Of a stretch of DNA of 64,000 bases, positions 53,905 through 62,407 are shown piece by piece (the stretch's first letter is position 1; each line of letters starts with the position of its first letter). Below the pieces are notes generated by a model. The model saw only the letters and a program-made list of their open reading frames with translations. It had not been told where the DNA came from and ran no database searches. The DNA is from Natribacillus halophilus (GTDB lineage: Bacteria > Bacillota > Bacilli > Bacillales > Marinococcaceae). Position numbers and translations under genes: made by a program. The DNA lies in contig NZ_FNEN01000010.1 in assembly GCF_900100185.1 (NCBI RefSeq), forward strand, positions 1-64,000, written 5' to 3'.

Positions 53905-54616
53905 TGTTCTTGCCGTATCCGGACCAGCTGCATAAAGCCACATTCCTTGAACGTCCCAACCGTTTTATCATCCGAGGAAAAAAAGAAGATGGTGAAGTCA
54001 TCACCGCTCATCTCCCTGATCCGGGGCGCTTAAAAGAATTGCTCCTCCCGGGCCGCCCGATTTGGCTGCGCTATGTTGACGACCCGAACCGTAAGACGAA
54101 GTGGTCGGCAGTGCTTTGTGAAAGCGAAGATGGGCGCGTTTACGTGTCATTGGACACAACCCTGCCCAACCGCTTGATCACCCGTGCATTGCAGGAAGGA
54201 AGATTGAGCCCTCTCTCGGCCTACAGATATGTTCAGCGGGAGTACACCTTCGCGGGGGCGCGTTGGGATTTTTGCTGGAAAAGGATCATCACCCCCTGCT
54301 GTTGGAAGTGAAAAGTGTGACCCTTGCCGAGGACGGCGTTGCTTATTTCCCTGATGCCGTGACCGCTCGTGGCACAAGGCACGTGCAAAAGTTGGCGGAT
54401 ATTCAAGAGGCTGGAACCCATGAAGCGGCGGTGTTATTTGTCGTCCAACGTGGGGATGTTAAAAACGTTCGTCCTGCGACGCACATCGATCCCAAATTTT
54501 CTGCCGCGTTGCAACAAGCGGCCACCCGGGGCGTGCAAATGCTGGCGATGACAACAGATGTCGACTTACACGGCGTGACGCTGGGATCACGGCGTATTCC
54601 TGTATTTTTTAACTAG
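53904..54616 (+). pseudogene. sfsA: SfsA (sugar fermentation stimulation / DNA-binding) with a one-base deletion
   Basis: ATG overlaps the stop of the oxidase gene (TAATG). First frame: ANPGRLKELL-type motif here LPDPGRLKELLLPGRPIWL, up to GARWDF; second frame: LLEKDHHPLLLEVKSVTLAEDG through PATHIDPKFSAAL to VFFN. Restoring one T in the T5 run near 54274 joins the frames into about 237 aa, the normal SfsA length. Confidence 0.88.
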
Positions 54617-54630
54617 AAAGGAACGATAAA

Positions 54631-55197
54631 ATGGCTTTGAACGAATGGTTTGCAAAAGGCATGAGTCCGGGAACGTACATGGAACAGATGACGAAGCACA
54701 AGGAAAATCTCCACTATATCTACGAACGCTTCAGCGTCACGGATGATGAACGATTGACGACGTTAAAACAGAAAAATGACCGCGTGATCGTACTCACGGA
54801 AGATTGGTGCGGAGACGCGATGCTGAATGTGCCGATTTTATTTCACATCGCGGAGCAGGCAAATATGGATGTATCGTTATTGCTGAGAGACAGCAACCTG
54901 GAGCTTATGGATCAATACTTGACGAATGGAAAGTCGCGCTCGATTCCTATCTTTATTTTCATCGATCAGGACGGGAACGAAGTGACGACGTGGGGGCCGC
55001 GTGCGCCGGAAATGCAGGCGAAAGTGGAAGAACTCTTTAAGGCGTTACCGGCAAAAGATGACCCTGATTATGAGCAAAAATGGAAAGAAACGATCGCGAC
55101 GATGACAGAGATGTTGCGCGATGATGAAAACAACTGGCATACGGTGTACGAAAGCATCATAAACACGTTGGAAAGAGCAGAAAAAATGCCGTCCTGA
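54631..55197 (+). CDS. Thioredoxin-like family protein (single-Cys WCGDA)
   Basis: 188 aa. Thioredoxin fold with VIVLTEDWCGDAMLNVPIL (only the first Cys of the usual pair), SIPIFIFIDQDGNEV (cis-Pro) and helical N- and C-terminal extensions, the type described in bacilli as a thioredoxin family protein of about 180 aa. Role unknown; may act with low-molecular-weight thiols, since the bacillithiol genes are downstream. ATG after AAAGGAACGATAAA. Confidence 0.87.
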   Translation: MALNEWFAKGMSPGTYMEQMTKHKENLHYIYERFSVTDDERLTTLKQKNDRVIVLTEDWCGDAMLNVPILFHIAEQANMDVSLLLRDSNLELMDQYLTNGKSRSIPIFIFIDQDGNEVTTWGPRAPEMQAKVEELFKALPAKDDPDYEQKWKETIATMTEMLRDDENNWHTVYESIINTLERAEKMPS

Positions 55198-55216
55198 TCG
55201 ATCAGGGCGGCATTTG
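55184..55216. terminator. Bidirectional terminator
   Basis: AAATGCCGTCCTGAT / ATCAGGGCGGCATTT, between convergent trx-like and bshB2 genes. Confidence 0.8.
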
Positions 55217-55222
55217 CCTTCT

Positions 55223-55891
55223 CTATAGCTCGTAAATCCAAAACTGCTCGTAGCGAATCCACGCTTCCGTATCCTCATCGCCTTCGGCCAATTTCTGTTT
55301 CGTAATCGCGGTCACTTCCTGCATTTGACTTTCGTGGGCCGCGATCGCCTCGAGCTTTCGATCCATCCAATCGCCGATGTCATATTCAATGTCAGGCTCG
55401 CCGATTTCCTCGACGGAGCGGGCGTCAATCGCTTTCGTGTGCAATTTCGGCCGCTCATTTTCCGGAATGCGTTTCATCGCCTCAACCACGGCTGCGCCGG
55501 TGGCATCATGATCCGGATGGATGCTTAATCCCGGATAAAACGTAATGACGAGCGAAGGATTGACATCCATGATGACTTCTTTTAAGTGCGCGGCAACGGT
55601 ATCGAGCTCTTCAAATTCCAGCGTTTTATCCCGGTAGCCAAGATGACGGATCTCATCCACTCCCATGACTTCAGAGGCATTCGCCATTTCTTCACGGCGA
55701 ACGAGCGGTAAGGTTTCCCGGTTGGCGACAGGGGGATTTCCCCAATTTCGACCCATCTCACCTAACGTTAATGAAGCAACGGTTACTTTCGTTCCGTGCT
55801 TTTTTTTATGCATCATGACCGTTCCCGCGGCCGAAAATGTTTCATCATCGGGGTGGGGAAAAAGCAATAGAATGTGGCGTTCTTGATTCAT
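55223..55891 (-). CDS. bshB2: Bacillithiol biosynthesis deacetylase BshB2
   Basis: 222 aa, LmbE-type N-acetylglucosaminyl deacetylase. Zinc motif PHPDDE (about 12-17), the second motif HPDHDATG (about 125) supplying the other metal ligand. Removes the acetyl group from GlcNAc-malate in bacillithiol synthesis (and may hydrolyse other conjugates). Four-base overlap with yojF upstream, as in Bacillus subtilis yojF-yojG. Confidence 0.93.
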   Translation of the reverse strand: MNQERHILLLFPHPDDETFSAAGTVMMHKKKHGTKVTVASLTLGEMGRNWGNPPVANRETLPLVRREEMANASEVMGVDEIRHLGYRDKTLEFEELDTVAAHLKEVIMDVNPSLVITFYPGLSIHPDHDATGAAVVEAMKRIPENERPKLHTKAIDARSVEEIGEPDIEYDIGDWMDRKLEAIAAHESQMQEVTAITKQKLAEGDEDTEAWIRYEQFWIYEL

Positions 55892-56253
55892 GTCGTGTCC
55901 ACTCCTTCTTCAAAAGGGACTGTACTGAGTTGCAGGGCGACGGACAGTTTGCCTTGTTCGTCAAGCCCATACAAATACAAGGATTCATTCGCTTTTTCTT
56001 CAAATGCGGTCAATCCTTCCGCGAAAATCCAGCCGTCTTCGGTTTTTAAACCGACGCGAAAAGGATCATCACCGCTGATTTTTCCGTGCAGGACGTTCAC
56101 ACGGGCGTTACGAACGAAACCGCCGGAGGCTTGAAACTTGCCGTGTCGGTAAGCGGCGTAAGCGCCGTTCGTTAGCTCAAAATGGACATATATTTGTTGA
56201 CCCTTGAACGTATTCAACGCTGTCTGTACAGCGTCTGCCTGTATATTTTTCAT
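55888..56253 (-). CDS. yojF: YojF family protein (DUF1806)
   Basis: 121 aa beta-rich protein; start with MKNIQADAVQTALNTFKGQQIYVHFELTNGAYA-type pattern and GFVRNARVNV. Always next to bshB2 in bacilli; its function is unknown, perhaps an accessory to bacillithiol metabolism. Confidence 0.92.
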   Translation of the reverse strand: MKNIQADAVQTALNTFKGQQIYVHFELTNGAYAAYRHGKFQASGGFVRNARVNVLHGKISGDDPFRVGLKTEDGWIFAEGLTAFEEKANESLYLYGLDEQGKLSVALQLSTVPFEEGVDTT

Positions 56254-56368
56254 AATAAGTCTCCTAGAAAAAAACGATTATAGTTGTATTGTACATTTTC
56301 ACAAATCAGTTTTAAACAAAAACGATTTCGCATAGTGATGGAAAAAACATAGGAAGCGGGGAGCTAAA

Positions 56369-57286
56369 ATGGCCGTTCAGCCACCGATCGTGCAGGCAGG
56401 GGATACGGTAGGGATCGTGACGTTAGGCAGTCCGCTGGAAGCCGCAACGATCGATGCGCGTGTACAATATCTGGAAGCGATGGGTTTAAATGTTGTGCTT
56501 GGCAATCATGTCTACGATTGGGATGGGTTTTTAGCCGCAAGTAACGAGGAGCGGGCGGCAGATTTGATGGCGATGTTCGAAAACGATGATGTAAACATGA
56601 TCCTGCCGACGCGTGGCGGGGTAGGGGTGGCGGGCATTCTGCCTTATTTGGATTATCCGCTGATACATGCCCGTCCGAAATGGCTCAGTGGCTACAGTGA
56701 TATTACGGTCCTTCTTAACGCGCTCTATCAATTTGGAAATATTATTAGTTTGCACAGCTTAATGCTCATTGATTTTCGGGCCACGACCCCTGCATATAAT
56801 TTCGAGCAGTTTTTCAGTGTCGTTTCTTCCGCGGACATCACCCATGAGATCGTGAACCCGCCTGATTTTCCGCCTCTCAATGGACGGGTGCCCGGAAATG
56901 TGACGGGACCGATCGTCGGCGGGAATCTGGCGTCTTTTGTGGGGACGTTGGGGACGGCATTTGAAACGGATACCACGGGGTCTATTTTATTTTTGGAAGA
57001 AGTGAATGAACCGATCAATACGGTGTATCGATGGATGCAACACCTTGAGCAAGCAGGGAAGTTCGCGGATTGCGAGGGCATTATCCTCGGCGAATGCAGT
57101 GACTGCCAGATCGCCTATGGGCAGGATTATGAAGACTTGATCGAAAATTTTTTTGTACCCATGGGTAAGCCGTTAATTACAGGACTGGCAAGCGGCCACG
57201 GCACATATAAAGCGGCGGTCCCGATCGGAGCTGTAGCGAACCTTAACAGCGAAGAGGGAACGATTACGGTGGTGAGCGAAGGATAA
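56369..57286 (+). CDS. LD-carboxypeptidase-like S66 peptidase
   Basis: 305 aa. Nucleophile motif LSGYSDIT (about 110-117, Ser), Glu in FLEEVNEPIN (about 208) and the C-terminal His in LASGHGTYKAAVPIG, the S66 triad. Cleaves the terminal D-Ala from tetrapeptide in peptidoglycan recycling; family members also give resistance to peptide-nucleotide toxins (MccF). ATG after AGGAAGCGGGGAGC. Confidence 0.9.
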   Translation: MAVQPPIVQAGDTVGIVTLGSPLEAATIDARVQYLEAMGLNVVLGNHVYDWDGFLAASNEERAADLMAMFENDDVNMILPTRGGVGVAGILPYLDYPLIHARPKWLSGYSDITVLLNALYQFGNIISLHSLMLIDFRATTPAYNFEQFFSVVSSADITHEIVNPPDFPPLNGRVPGNVTGPIVGGNLASFVGTLGTAFETDTTGSILFLEEVNEPINTVYRWMQHLEQAGKFADCEGIILGECSDCQIAYGQDYEDLIENFFVPMGKPLITGLASGHGTYKAAVPIGAVANLNSEEGTITVVSEG

Positions 57287-57342
57287 CGTTTGCCTAATCG
57301 CTTGCTGGGGAAAAGAGGGGGTGGATAAAGGAGGCTATATGC

Positions 57343-57870
57343 ATGAAGAAGTTTGGAATGATGACATTATCCGTCGTTTTTGCGGCGAGTCTCTCCGCGT
57401 GTGGAGATGGTGAGGAAGCACCGGAGGAAGACGGAACTGCAGATACGAACGATGATATTGAAGTGGAAGAAGAAAACGAAGTGGATGTTGATGATGAGAC
57501 GGAGGAAGATGAAGACGAAGACACGGATGCAGATGATGAATGGTACGAAGCTCTACCATATGACGAGTTCGAATTAGAAGCCGAATATGGTGATGGGGAA
57601 TACGAAGCCGAGTACGAATATGAAGGCGGAAACCCCGAAGCGGAAATCGAGGACGAACGGAATGGCGAAGACATTGAACTCGAAGGTGAAGAGGCCTTAG
57701 AGGAACTTTCCGGCATCCTCCCGGAGATGGACATTGATGAGGATTCCAGCGACGATGAAGTGTTGGAAGCCGCTATCGATGCTTTTGAACTGGATGAAGA
57801 TTACAGTGAGCTTGAAGTGGAAATAGAGTTCTTCGACGGCGGGGAAACTGAAGTAGAAGATGAAGATTAA
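57343..57870 (+). CDS. Very acidic lipoprotein, YusW-like
   Basis: 175 aa. Lipoprotein signal with lipobox LSAC (Cys about 20), then an Asp/Glu-dense linker and a YusW-type C-terminal domain (FELEAEYGDGEYEAEYEY; ILPEMDIDEDSSDDEVLEAA). About half of the residues are Asp or Glu, in keeping with a salt-exposed surface protein. ATG after AAGGAGGCTATATGC. The stop overlaps the convergent CHY gene. Confidence 0.85.
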   Translation: MKKFGMMTLSVVFAASLSACGDGEEAPEEDGTADTNDDIEVEEENEVDVDDETEEDEDEDTDADDEWYEALPYDEFELEAEYGDGEYEAEYEYEGGNPEAEIEDERNGEDIELEGEEALEELSGILPEMDIDEDSSDDEVLEAAIDAFELDEDYSELEVEIEFFDGGETEVEDED

Positions 57871-58187
57871 GCCTGTGTGTCAAAATAAAGATGATAATGA
57901 TATTTGCATCCTTCATTGAAAAGAGCGTGGCAATGCAGGCAGTGATCGGTACCGAAGTATGCCCGGATCGTGTGTTCATACCCGCACACCCCACATAATA
58001 GGGCGCGTTCATCAAATTGGTCTTTTTTCCAGACGGAAATGGGATGATCTTCACATTCCCGGTGGCATTGATAACAGGGGTAATATTTTCCGCAACAGTG
58101 AAACTTAATGGCGATAATATCTTTTGCGGTCGCGTAATGAACGCAGCGGGTTTGCCGGTCGGTCAGTTTTCCATAGACGTGCGGCAT
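57867..58187 (-). CDS. CHY-type zinc finger protein
   Basis: 106 aa from ATG 58187 (MPHVYGKLTDRQTRCVHYAT), GGGAGGGAAGCCA upstream. Cys/His ligands in regular pairs: CVHY, CCGKYYPCYQCHRECEDH, CGVCGYEH, CLHCHALFNEGC. A stand-alone zinc-binding domain; function unknown in bacteria. Confidence 0.9.
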   Translation of the reverse strand: MPHVYGKLTDRQTRCVHYATAKDIIAIKFHCCGKYYPCYQCHRECEDHPISVWKKDQFDERALLCGVCGYEHTIRAYFGTDHCLHCHALFNEGCKYHYHLYFDTQA

Positions 58188-58295
58188 TGGCTTCCCTCCC
58201 TTGCCCTCAGTGTAACAAAAAAATTTGCTATTCACCCACTGAAGGTTATAATAAATGTAGGAAAAAATCCCGGTAAGGGAGGCTCACCCAGTAAA

Positions 58296-58697
58296 ATGAA
58301 CCAAAAAAATATCAGGTGGCGTCAGCGATTTGAAAACTTTGAACGGGCCTACAACCAACTCAGCGAAGCCGTGACACGTTTGGAGAATCTCAGCACTTTG
58401 GAAAAAGAAGGATTAATCCAGAGATTTGAGTACACGTTTGAGCTGGCCTGGAAAACAGTGAAGGATTACTTGGAAGCACAAGACGTAGCCGCTGGTTACC
58501 CAAGAGAAGTGATAAAATCAGCTTTTTATTACGGTCTCATCAAAGATGGGGAAACATGGATGGACATGCTCGAAAAAAGACATTTGATGGCGCATACGTA
58601 TAATGAAGCCCGCTTCAACAACCTCATCGACAAAATCAAAGATGAGTATTACGACGCATTAACCCAAGTTTATCGTGATCTGAGTGAACAAATATGA
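58296..58697 (+). CDS. HEPN-family toxin, HI0074-type (type VII toxin-antitoxin)
   Basis: 133 aa from ATG 58296. Helical HI0074-like protein: the core IQRFEYTFELAWKTVKDYLE and the LEKRHLMAHTYNE end with the Rx4-6H motif of HEPN RNases. Overlaps the nucleotidyltransferase gene by 4 bases. The pair is a known toxin (HEPN RNase) and antitoxin (MNT, which AMPylates the toxin). Confidence 0.9.
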   Translation: MNQKNIRWRQRFENFERAYNQLSEAVTRLENLSTLEKEGLIQRFEYTFELAWKTVKDYLEAQDVAAGYPREVIKSAFYYGLIKDGETWMDMLEKRHLMAHTYNEARFNNLIDKIKDEYYDALTQVYRDLSEQI

Positions 58698-59008
58698 CAT
58701 TCGGACTGCCGGAGAAAAGCAGGAATATGATTATCAAGGAACTGAAACAAAGAAAAGAGATCAAGGAAGCAGCCATTTTTGGAAGCCGTGCCATGGGGAA
58801 TTATAAAAATGGGTCAGACGTTGATCTCGTTATATATGGTCCGGAGGTTACTGAACACGTGATCAGCCAACTCCGTATAACGCTTAATGAAGAACTGCCC
58901 TTGCCCTATTATTTCGATATCGTTCATTATGAAACAATATCTTCCGATCCGTTAAAAGAACACATAGACAGTGTTTCACGGTCACTTTATCAGCCCAACC
59001 CGTTATAA
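58694..59008 (+). CDS. MNT-family nucleotidyltransferase antitoxin
   Basis: 104 aa. Minimal nucleotidyltransferase core FGSRAMGNYKNGSDVDLVIY (GSx10DxD). ATGA overlap with the HEPN gene. Ends exactly where the inverted repeat (59007) begins. Confidence 0.92.
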   Translation: MTFGLPEKSRNMIIKELKQRKEIKEAAIFGSRAMGNYKNGSDVDLVIYGPEVTEHVISQLRITLNEELPLPYYFDIVHYETISSDPLKEHIDSVSRSLYQPNPL

Positions 59009-59080
59009 AGAAAACTTGGGTTATCGCCAAGCCTGGCGAAAGCCTTAGTTGCACTTATGCATGATAAGAAAGTTATACTT
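59007..59080. repeat. Left copy of an about 70-bp inverted repeat
   Basis: Starts AAAGAAAACTTGG, continues through CGCCAAGCCTGGC and TTAGTTGCACTTATGC to GATAAGAAAG. Its reverse complement recurs at 59709-59785 on the other side of the csp gene, with about four mismatches in 66 bases and one small insertion. Confidence 0.9.
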
Positions 59081-59084
59081 TTGT

Positions 59085-59177
59085 ATGAAAACAACCATTA
59101 TTGGAGCAGCGCAAACCAATCAGTATAACCAACATATGTCACGATTATACTTTTTGCGCTAAATCAGTTGTTTTCAT
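59085..59177. repeat. Long imperfect hairpin (MITE-like), 93 bp
   Basis: ATGAAAACAAC (59085-59095) / GTTGTTTTCAT (59167-59177), AGCGCAAA / TTTGCGCT (59108-59115 / 59153-59160), and AGTATAA / TTATACT inside. Followed by a strong GTGGCTAC / GTAGCCAC stem (59186-59208). Confidence 0.75.
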
Positions 59178-59437
59178 GGTAGATGGTGGCTACCGGCAGC
59201 GTAGCCACATTGTTTCTTATCTGCTAAAAAAACTGCGTATGATATTTGCCAAACGCGTTACACTGTGATATAGTCAAAATGTCGAAAGTGATTGAATGTA
59301 CGGTGTCAAATTTTTTCGGCCTCTGCTTTTAAGTTTAGGACGCAAAAAGGTTCACCCCGTTTCAATTATTTTTAGCAAAATTTGGTTCAAGAAGGAACGG
59401 ACCTTTTTGGACTGCCTATTCAAAGGAGGCCATAAGC

Positions 59438-59635
59438 ATGACCGGTAAGGTAAAATGGTTCAACGCCGAAAAAGGATTCGGTTTCATCGAGCGTGAAGAC
59501 GGAGACGATGTATTCGTACATTTCTCTGCGATCCAACAAGAAGGTTTCAAAACGTTGGATGACGGCCAGGATGTAGAATTCGAAATCGTCGAAGGCGATC
59601 GCGGACCGCAAGCAGCTAACGTTGTAGGTCTGTAA
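59438..59635 (+). CDS. Cold-shock protein (CspA/CspB family)
   Basis: 65 aa, single OB-fold with RNP1 KGFGFIE and RNP2 VFVHFSAI. Binds single-stranded RNA and DNA and melts secondary structure, most active on cold shock. ATG after AAAGGAGGCC. The long AT-rich leader (about 130 bases) is usual for csp genes. Boxed by inverted repeats. Confidence 0.95.
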   Translation: MTGKVKWFNAEKGFGFIEREDGDDVFVHFSAIQQEGFKTLDDGQDVEFEIVEGDRGPQAANVVGL

Positions 59636-59660
59636 ACAGCGTTGAATACTCAGGAATAGA

Positions 59661-59693
59661 GGGGGTATATTCCAATGGGAATATACCCCTTTC
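59661..59693 (+). terminator. Intrinsic terminator of csp
   Basis: GGGGTATATTCC / GGAATATACCCC with an AATG loop, followed by TTTC. Confidence 0.9.
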
Positions 59694-59708
59694 ATGTGCA
59701 GGTAAGAA

Positions 59709-59785
59709 AGTATAAACCACTTTCTTATCCTGCATAAGTGCAACTAAGGCTTTTGCCAGGCTTGGCGATAAGCCAAGTTTTCTTT
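59709..59785. repeat. Right copy of the about 70-bp inverted repeat
   Basis: Reverse complement of 59007-59080; ends AGTTTTCTTT at 59785. Lies between the csp terminator and cshA, 33 bases before the cshA start. Confidence 0.9.
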
Positions 59786-59817
59786 AACAAAAGGAGAAAT
59801 AAAGGAGCAACCGTTGA

Positions 59818-61248
59818 ATGAAGTTTGCAGAACTGGATTTACCCCCCTATCTGTTAAAAAGTGTCGAACAGATGGGGTTTACAGAAGCCACGGCCATACA
59901 GGAGAAAATCCTGCCCGTCGCCCGCGAGGGACGTGATGTCATCGGCCAGGCCCAGACCGGAACCGGAAAGACCGCAGCCTTTGGGCTGCCGATCATCGAA
60001 AACGTCGATCCCGAGGATCCGAAAGTACAAGCCCTTATTTTAACACCGACCCGCGAATTGGCTGTCCAGGTTTCCGAAGAAATCAATAGACTCGGACATA
60101 CAAAAAATGTTAAGTCTGTGGCTGTGTACGGCGGAGCCGACATGGGCCGGCAAATTCGGGAATTAAAATCGCGCCCCTCCATCATTGTCGCAACGCCCGG
60201 GCGTTATATGGATCATACCCGACGCAGGACGATTCGTCCGCAATCGATTCGTACGGTGGTGCTTGATGAAGCTGATGAAATGTTGAGCATGGGTTTCATC
60301 GAAGATATTGAAACGATTCTGGAAGAGATTCCGAACCAGCGCCAAACCCTGTTATTTTCAGCGACGATGCCGAATCGTTTAAAAACCGTCGCCGATCGTT
60401 TCATGACGGAGCCGCAAACCGTTTCGGTGAAAGCGAAAGCGATGACGGTGTCCAATACGGAACAATTGGTCACAAAAGTTCCGGAAAAGCAGAAGTTATC
60501 GGCCCTCGGTCGCTGGATTGATTTTGAGGCCCCGGAGCTCGCGATCATTTTCGGCCGGACGAAACGGCGGGTGGATGAACTGTCTGAGGCGCTGGAACAG
60601 CAAGGATACGAAGCCGCCGGCATTCATGGCGATATGAAGCAGGCGCAGCGGACGAATGTGTTGAATCGTTTCAAAAAAGGGGCCGTGAAGTATCTCGTCG
60701 CGACAGACGTGGCCGCCCGCGGCATTGATGTGACCGGTGTGACCCATGTGTTTAATTTCGATATGCCGCAGGACTCGGAAAGTTACGTTCACCGTATCGG
60801 GAGAACCGGGCGTGCCGGGCAGTCGGGAAAAGCCATTACTTTTGCCGCTCCCGTCGAAATGGATCATATCGAGATGATCGAGAAAGCAACGAATGGAAAA
60901 ATAAAACGCGTTGACGTCCCGAGCGACCGCGAAGCGGAGAGCGCCAGGCAGGAACGCGCGGCTGAAGAGCTCAGCAAAATCATTGCAAAAGAAGGCCATC
61001 ACGGGCTGGAGCCCATGGCCGAAAGATTATTGCAAGAGCACGAAAGTGTGACGGTCGTCGCCGCCGCCCTTTCAATGCTGCAAAAGGGTAAAAGGGAAAC
61101 GACGAAAAAACTTACCGGAGAACCGCCGATGGTCCATCGAAAGAAAAGAAAACCTGCCGGTAAAAAACAGGGCCGTCATTATCAGAATCGTCGTGGCGGA
61201 CGCCGCGATCGAGGGTCTGCCCCTCAAGGACGCAGACGTTCCGGGTAA
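59818..61248 (+). CDS. cshA: DEAD-box RNA helicase CshA
   Basis: 476 aa. Q motif (FTEATAIQEKILP), motif I AQTGTGKTAAF, DEAD box VLDEADEML, SAT, then the helicase C domain with ATDVAARGIDV and HRIGRTGRAG. A basic Arg/Gly-rich tail (RKKRKPAGKKQGRHYQNRRG...) binds RNA. Remodels RNA in ribosome assembly and degradation, especially in cold; the neighbouring csp gene fits. ATG after AGGAGCAACCGTTGA. Confidence 0.95.
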   Translation: MKFAELDLPPYLLKSVEQMGFTEATAIQEKILPVAREGRDVIGQAQTGTGKTAAFGLPIIENVDPEDPKVQALILTPTRELAVQVSEEINRLGHTKNVKSVAVYGGADMGRQIRELKSRPSIIVATPGRYMDHTRRRTIRPQSIRTVVLDEADEMLSMGFIEDIETILEEIPNQRQTLLFSATMPNRLKTVADRFMTEPQTVSVKAKAMTVSNTEQLVTKVPEKQKLSALGRWIDFEAPELAIIFGRTKRRVDELSEALEQQGYEAAGIHGDMKQAQRTNVLNRFKKGAVKYLVATDVAARGIDVTGVTHVFNFDMPQDSESYVHRIGRTGRAGQSGKAITFAAPVEMDHIEMIEKATNGKIKRVDVPSDREAESARQERAAEELSKIIAKEGHHGLEPMAERLLQEHESVTVVAAALSMLQKGKRETTKKLTGEPPMVHRKKRKPAGKKQGRHYQNRRGGRRDRGSAPQGRRRSG

Positions 61249-61257
61249 TAAGATGTC

Positions 61258-61298
61258 CAAACGAGTGAGAGGGATGTGCCTGATTGCTCGTTTTTTAT
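61258..61298 (+). terminator. Intrinsic terminator of cshA
   Basis: AAACGAG / CTCGTTT with a long loop, followed by T-run. Confidence 0.6.
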
Positions 61299-61378
61299 TA
61301 TGTTTTTTATTACGTTTTTTGACTTATTTTGCTAGAATAAGACAAACGCCATGAATTTGAAGAGAGGTTGGTGATCAT

Positions 61379-62374
61379 TTGAAGCGCTTCTTATGGATAA
61401 CGATCGGATTATGTATGGTTATGCTCCTTGGCGGTTGTAATCTGAGAGTTCTCGATCCTCAGGGAACCGTGGGAGAACAGCAACGGGATTTGATTATTCT
61501 TTCCATCATTTTCATGTTAATCATTGTGCTCGTTGTCTTCATCCTCTTAACGTACTTTCTTGTCAAATATCGGGAGAGAGAAGGCCATCGCGGCTATGAC
61601 CCCGACATTGACGGAAGTGTCAAACTCGAAGTGGTATGGACAGTCGTTCCGATTATCATCGTTACGATACTTTCGGTTCCTACCGTGTACACGATTTTTA
61701 ACATCGAAGAGGTGCCGGAGGCGAATACAGAAGAAGAAGAACCGCTTGTGATTCATGCAACTTCGGCGAACTGGAAGTGGATTTTCAGCTATCCGGAAGA
61801 AGATATAGAGACCGTTAATTACATAAATATACCGGCTGAGAGACCCGTGCTATTTAGACTGACGTCAGCGGATTCCATGGCCTCTTTCTGGGTCCCGCAA
61901 CTGGGCGGGCAACGCTATAATATGGCAGGCATGCAAACGGAACTTTACCTACAGGCTGGGGAAGAAGGCACTTATTACGGTAGAAACGCGAATTTTACGG
62001 GTGAAGGGTTCGCGGAAATGCGTTTTGATGTCAACGCCATCGATGAAACCGAGTTTAATGAATGGGTGACGGACGTTCAGGAAGAGGCCCCGCAACTTAC
62101 CCAGGAAACCTATGATCAATTCATGGTGCCGGGGCATGTGGAGGAATACACCTTTTCAGGCACGCATTTGGAATGGGTAGATCACGCGCTCGATCCCGAA
62201 TACGCGCTGGAAGCACGGGCAAGACAAGGATATGAACCAATCCATCCCCACGCTTCGGAAGCACCTGATGATGTTCCTACCTGGGATATTGATGTGGACA
62301 CAGACGTTACCGAAAGACAAGAGTCGTATATAGAAGAAAATCAAGAAAGTGATTCTCACCACCACCATCATTAG
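61379..62374 (+). CDS. qoxA: Cytochrome aa3 quinol oxidase subunit II
   Basis: 331 aa from TTG 61379 (AGAGAGGTTGGTG upstream). Lipoprotein signal LLGGCN, LDPQGTVGEQQRDLI, two membrane helices (about 38-60 and 80-105), and a periplasmic cupredoxin domain without the CuA Cys ligands (WKWIFSYPEEDIETVN), as expected for a quinol rather than cytochrome c oxidase. The acidic tail ends in five His, which is unusual. Directly before qoxB. Confidence 0.93.
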   Translation: MKRFLWITIGLCMVMLLGGCNLRVLDPQGTVGEQQRDLIILSIIFMLIIVLVVFILLTYFLVKYREREGHRGYDPDIDGSVKLEVVWTVVPIIIVTILSVPTVYTIFNIEEVPEANTEEEEPLVIHATSANWKWIFSYPEEDIETVNYINIPAERPVLFRLTSADSMASFWVPQLGGQRYNMAGMQTELYLQAGEEGTYYGRNANFTGEGFAEMRFDVNAIDETEFNEWVTDVQEEAPQLTQETYDQFMVPGHVEEYTFSGTHLEWVDHALDPEYALEARARQGYEPIHPHASEAPDDVPTWDIDVDTDVTERQESYIEENQESDSHHHHH

Positions 62375-62407
62375 ACTATCGAATCGAACCGAAAAGGGGA
62401 GAAACAC

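Noticed and set aside
57294-57734. 146-aa Ser-rich minus-strand ORF
   Set aside because: Antisense of the Asp/Glu-rich lipoprotein; GAA/GAT codons read as Ser/Phe codons.
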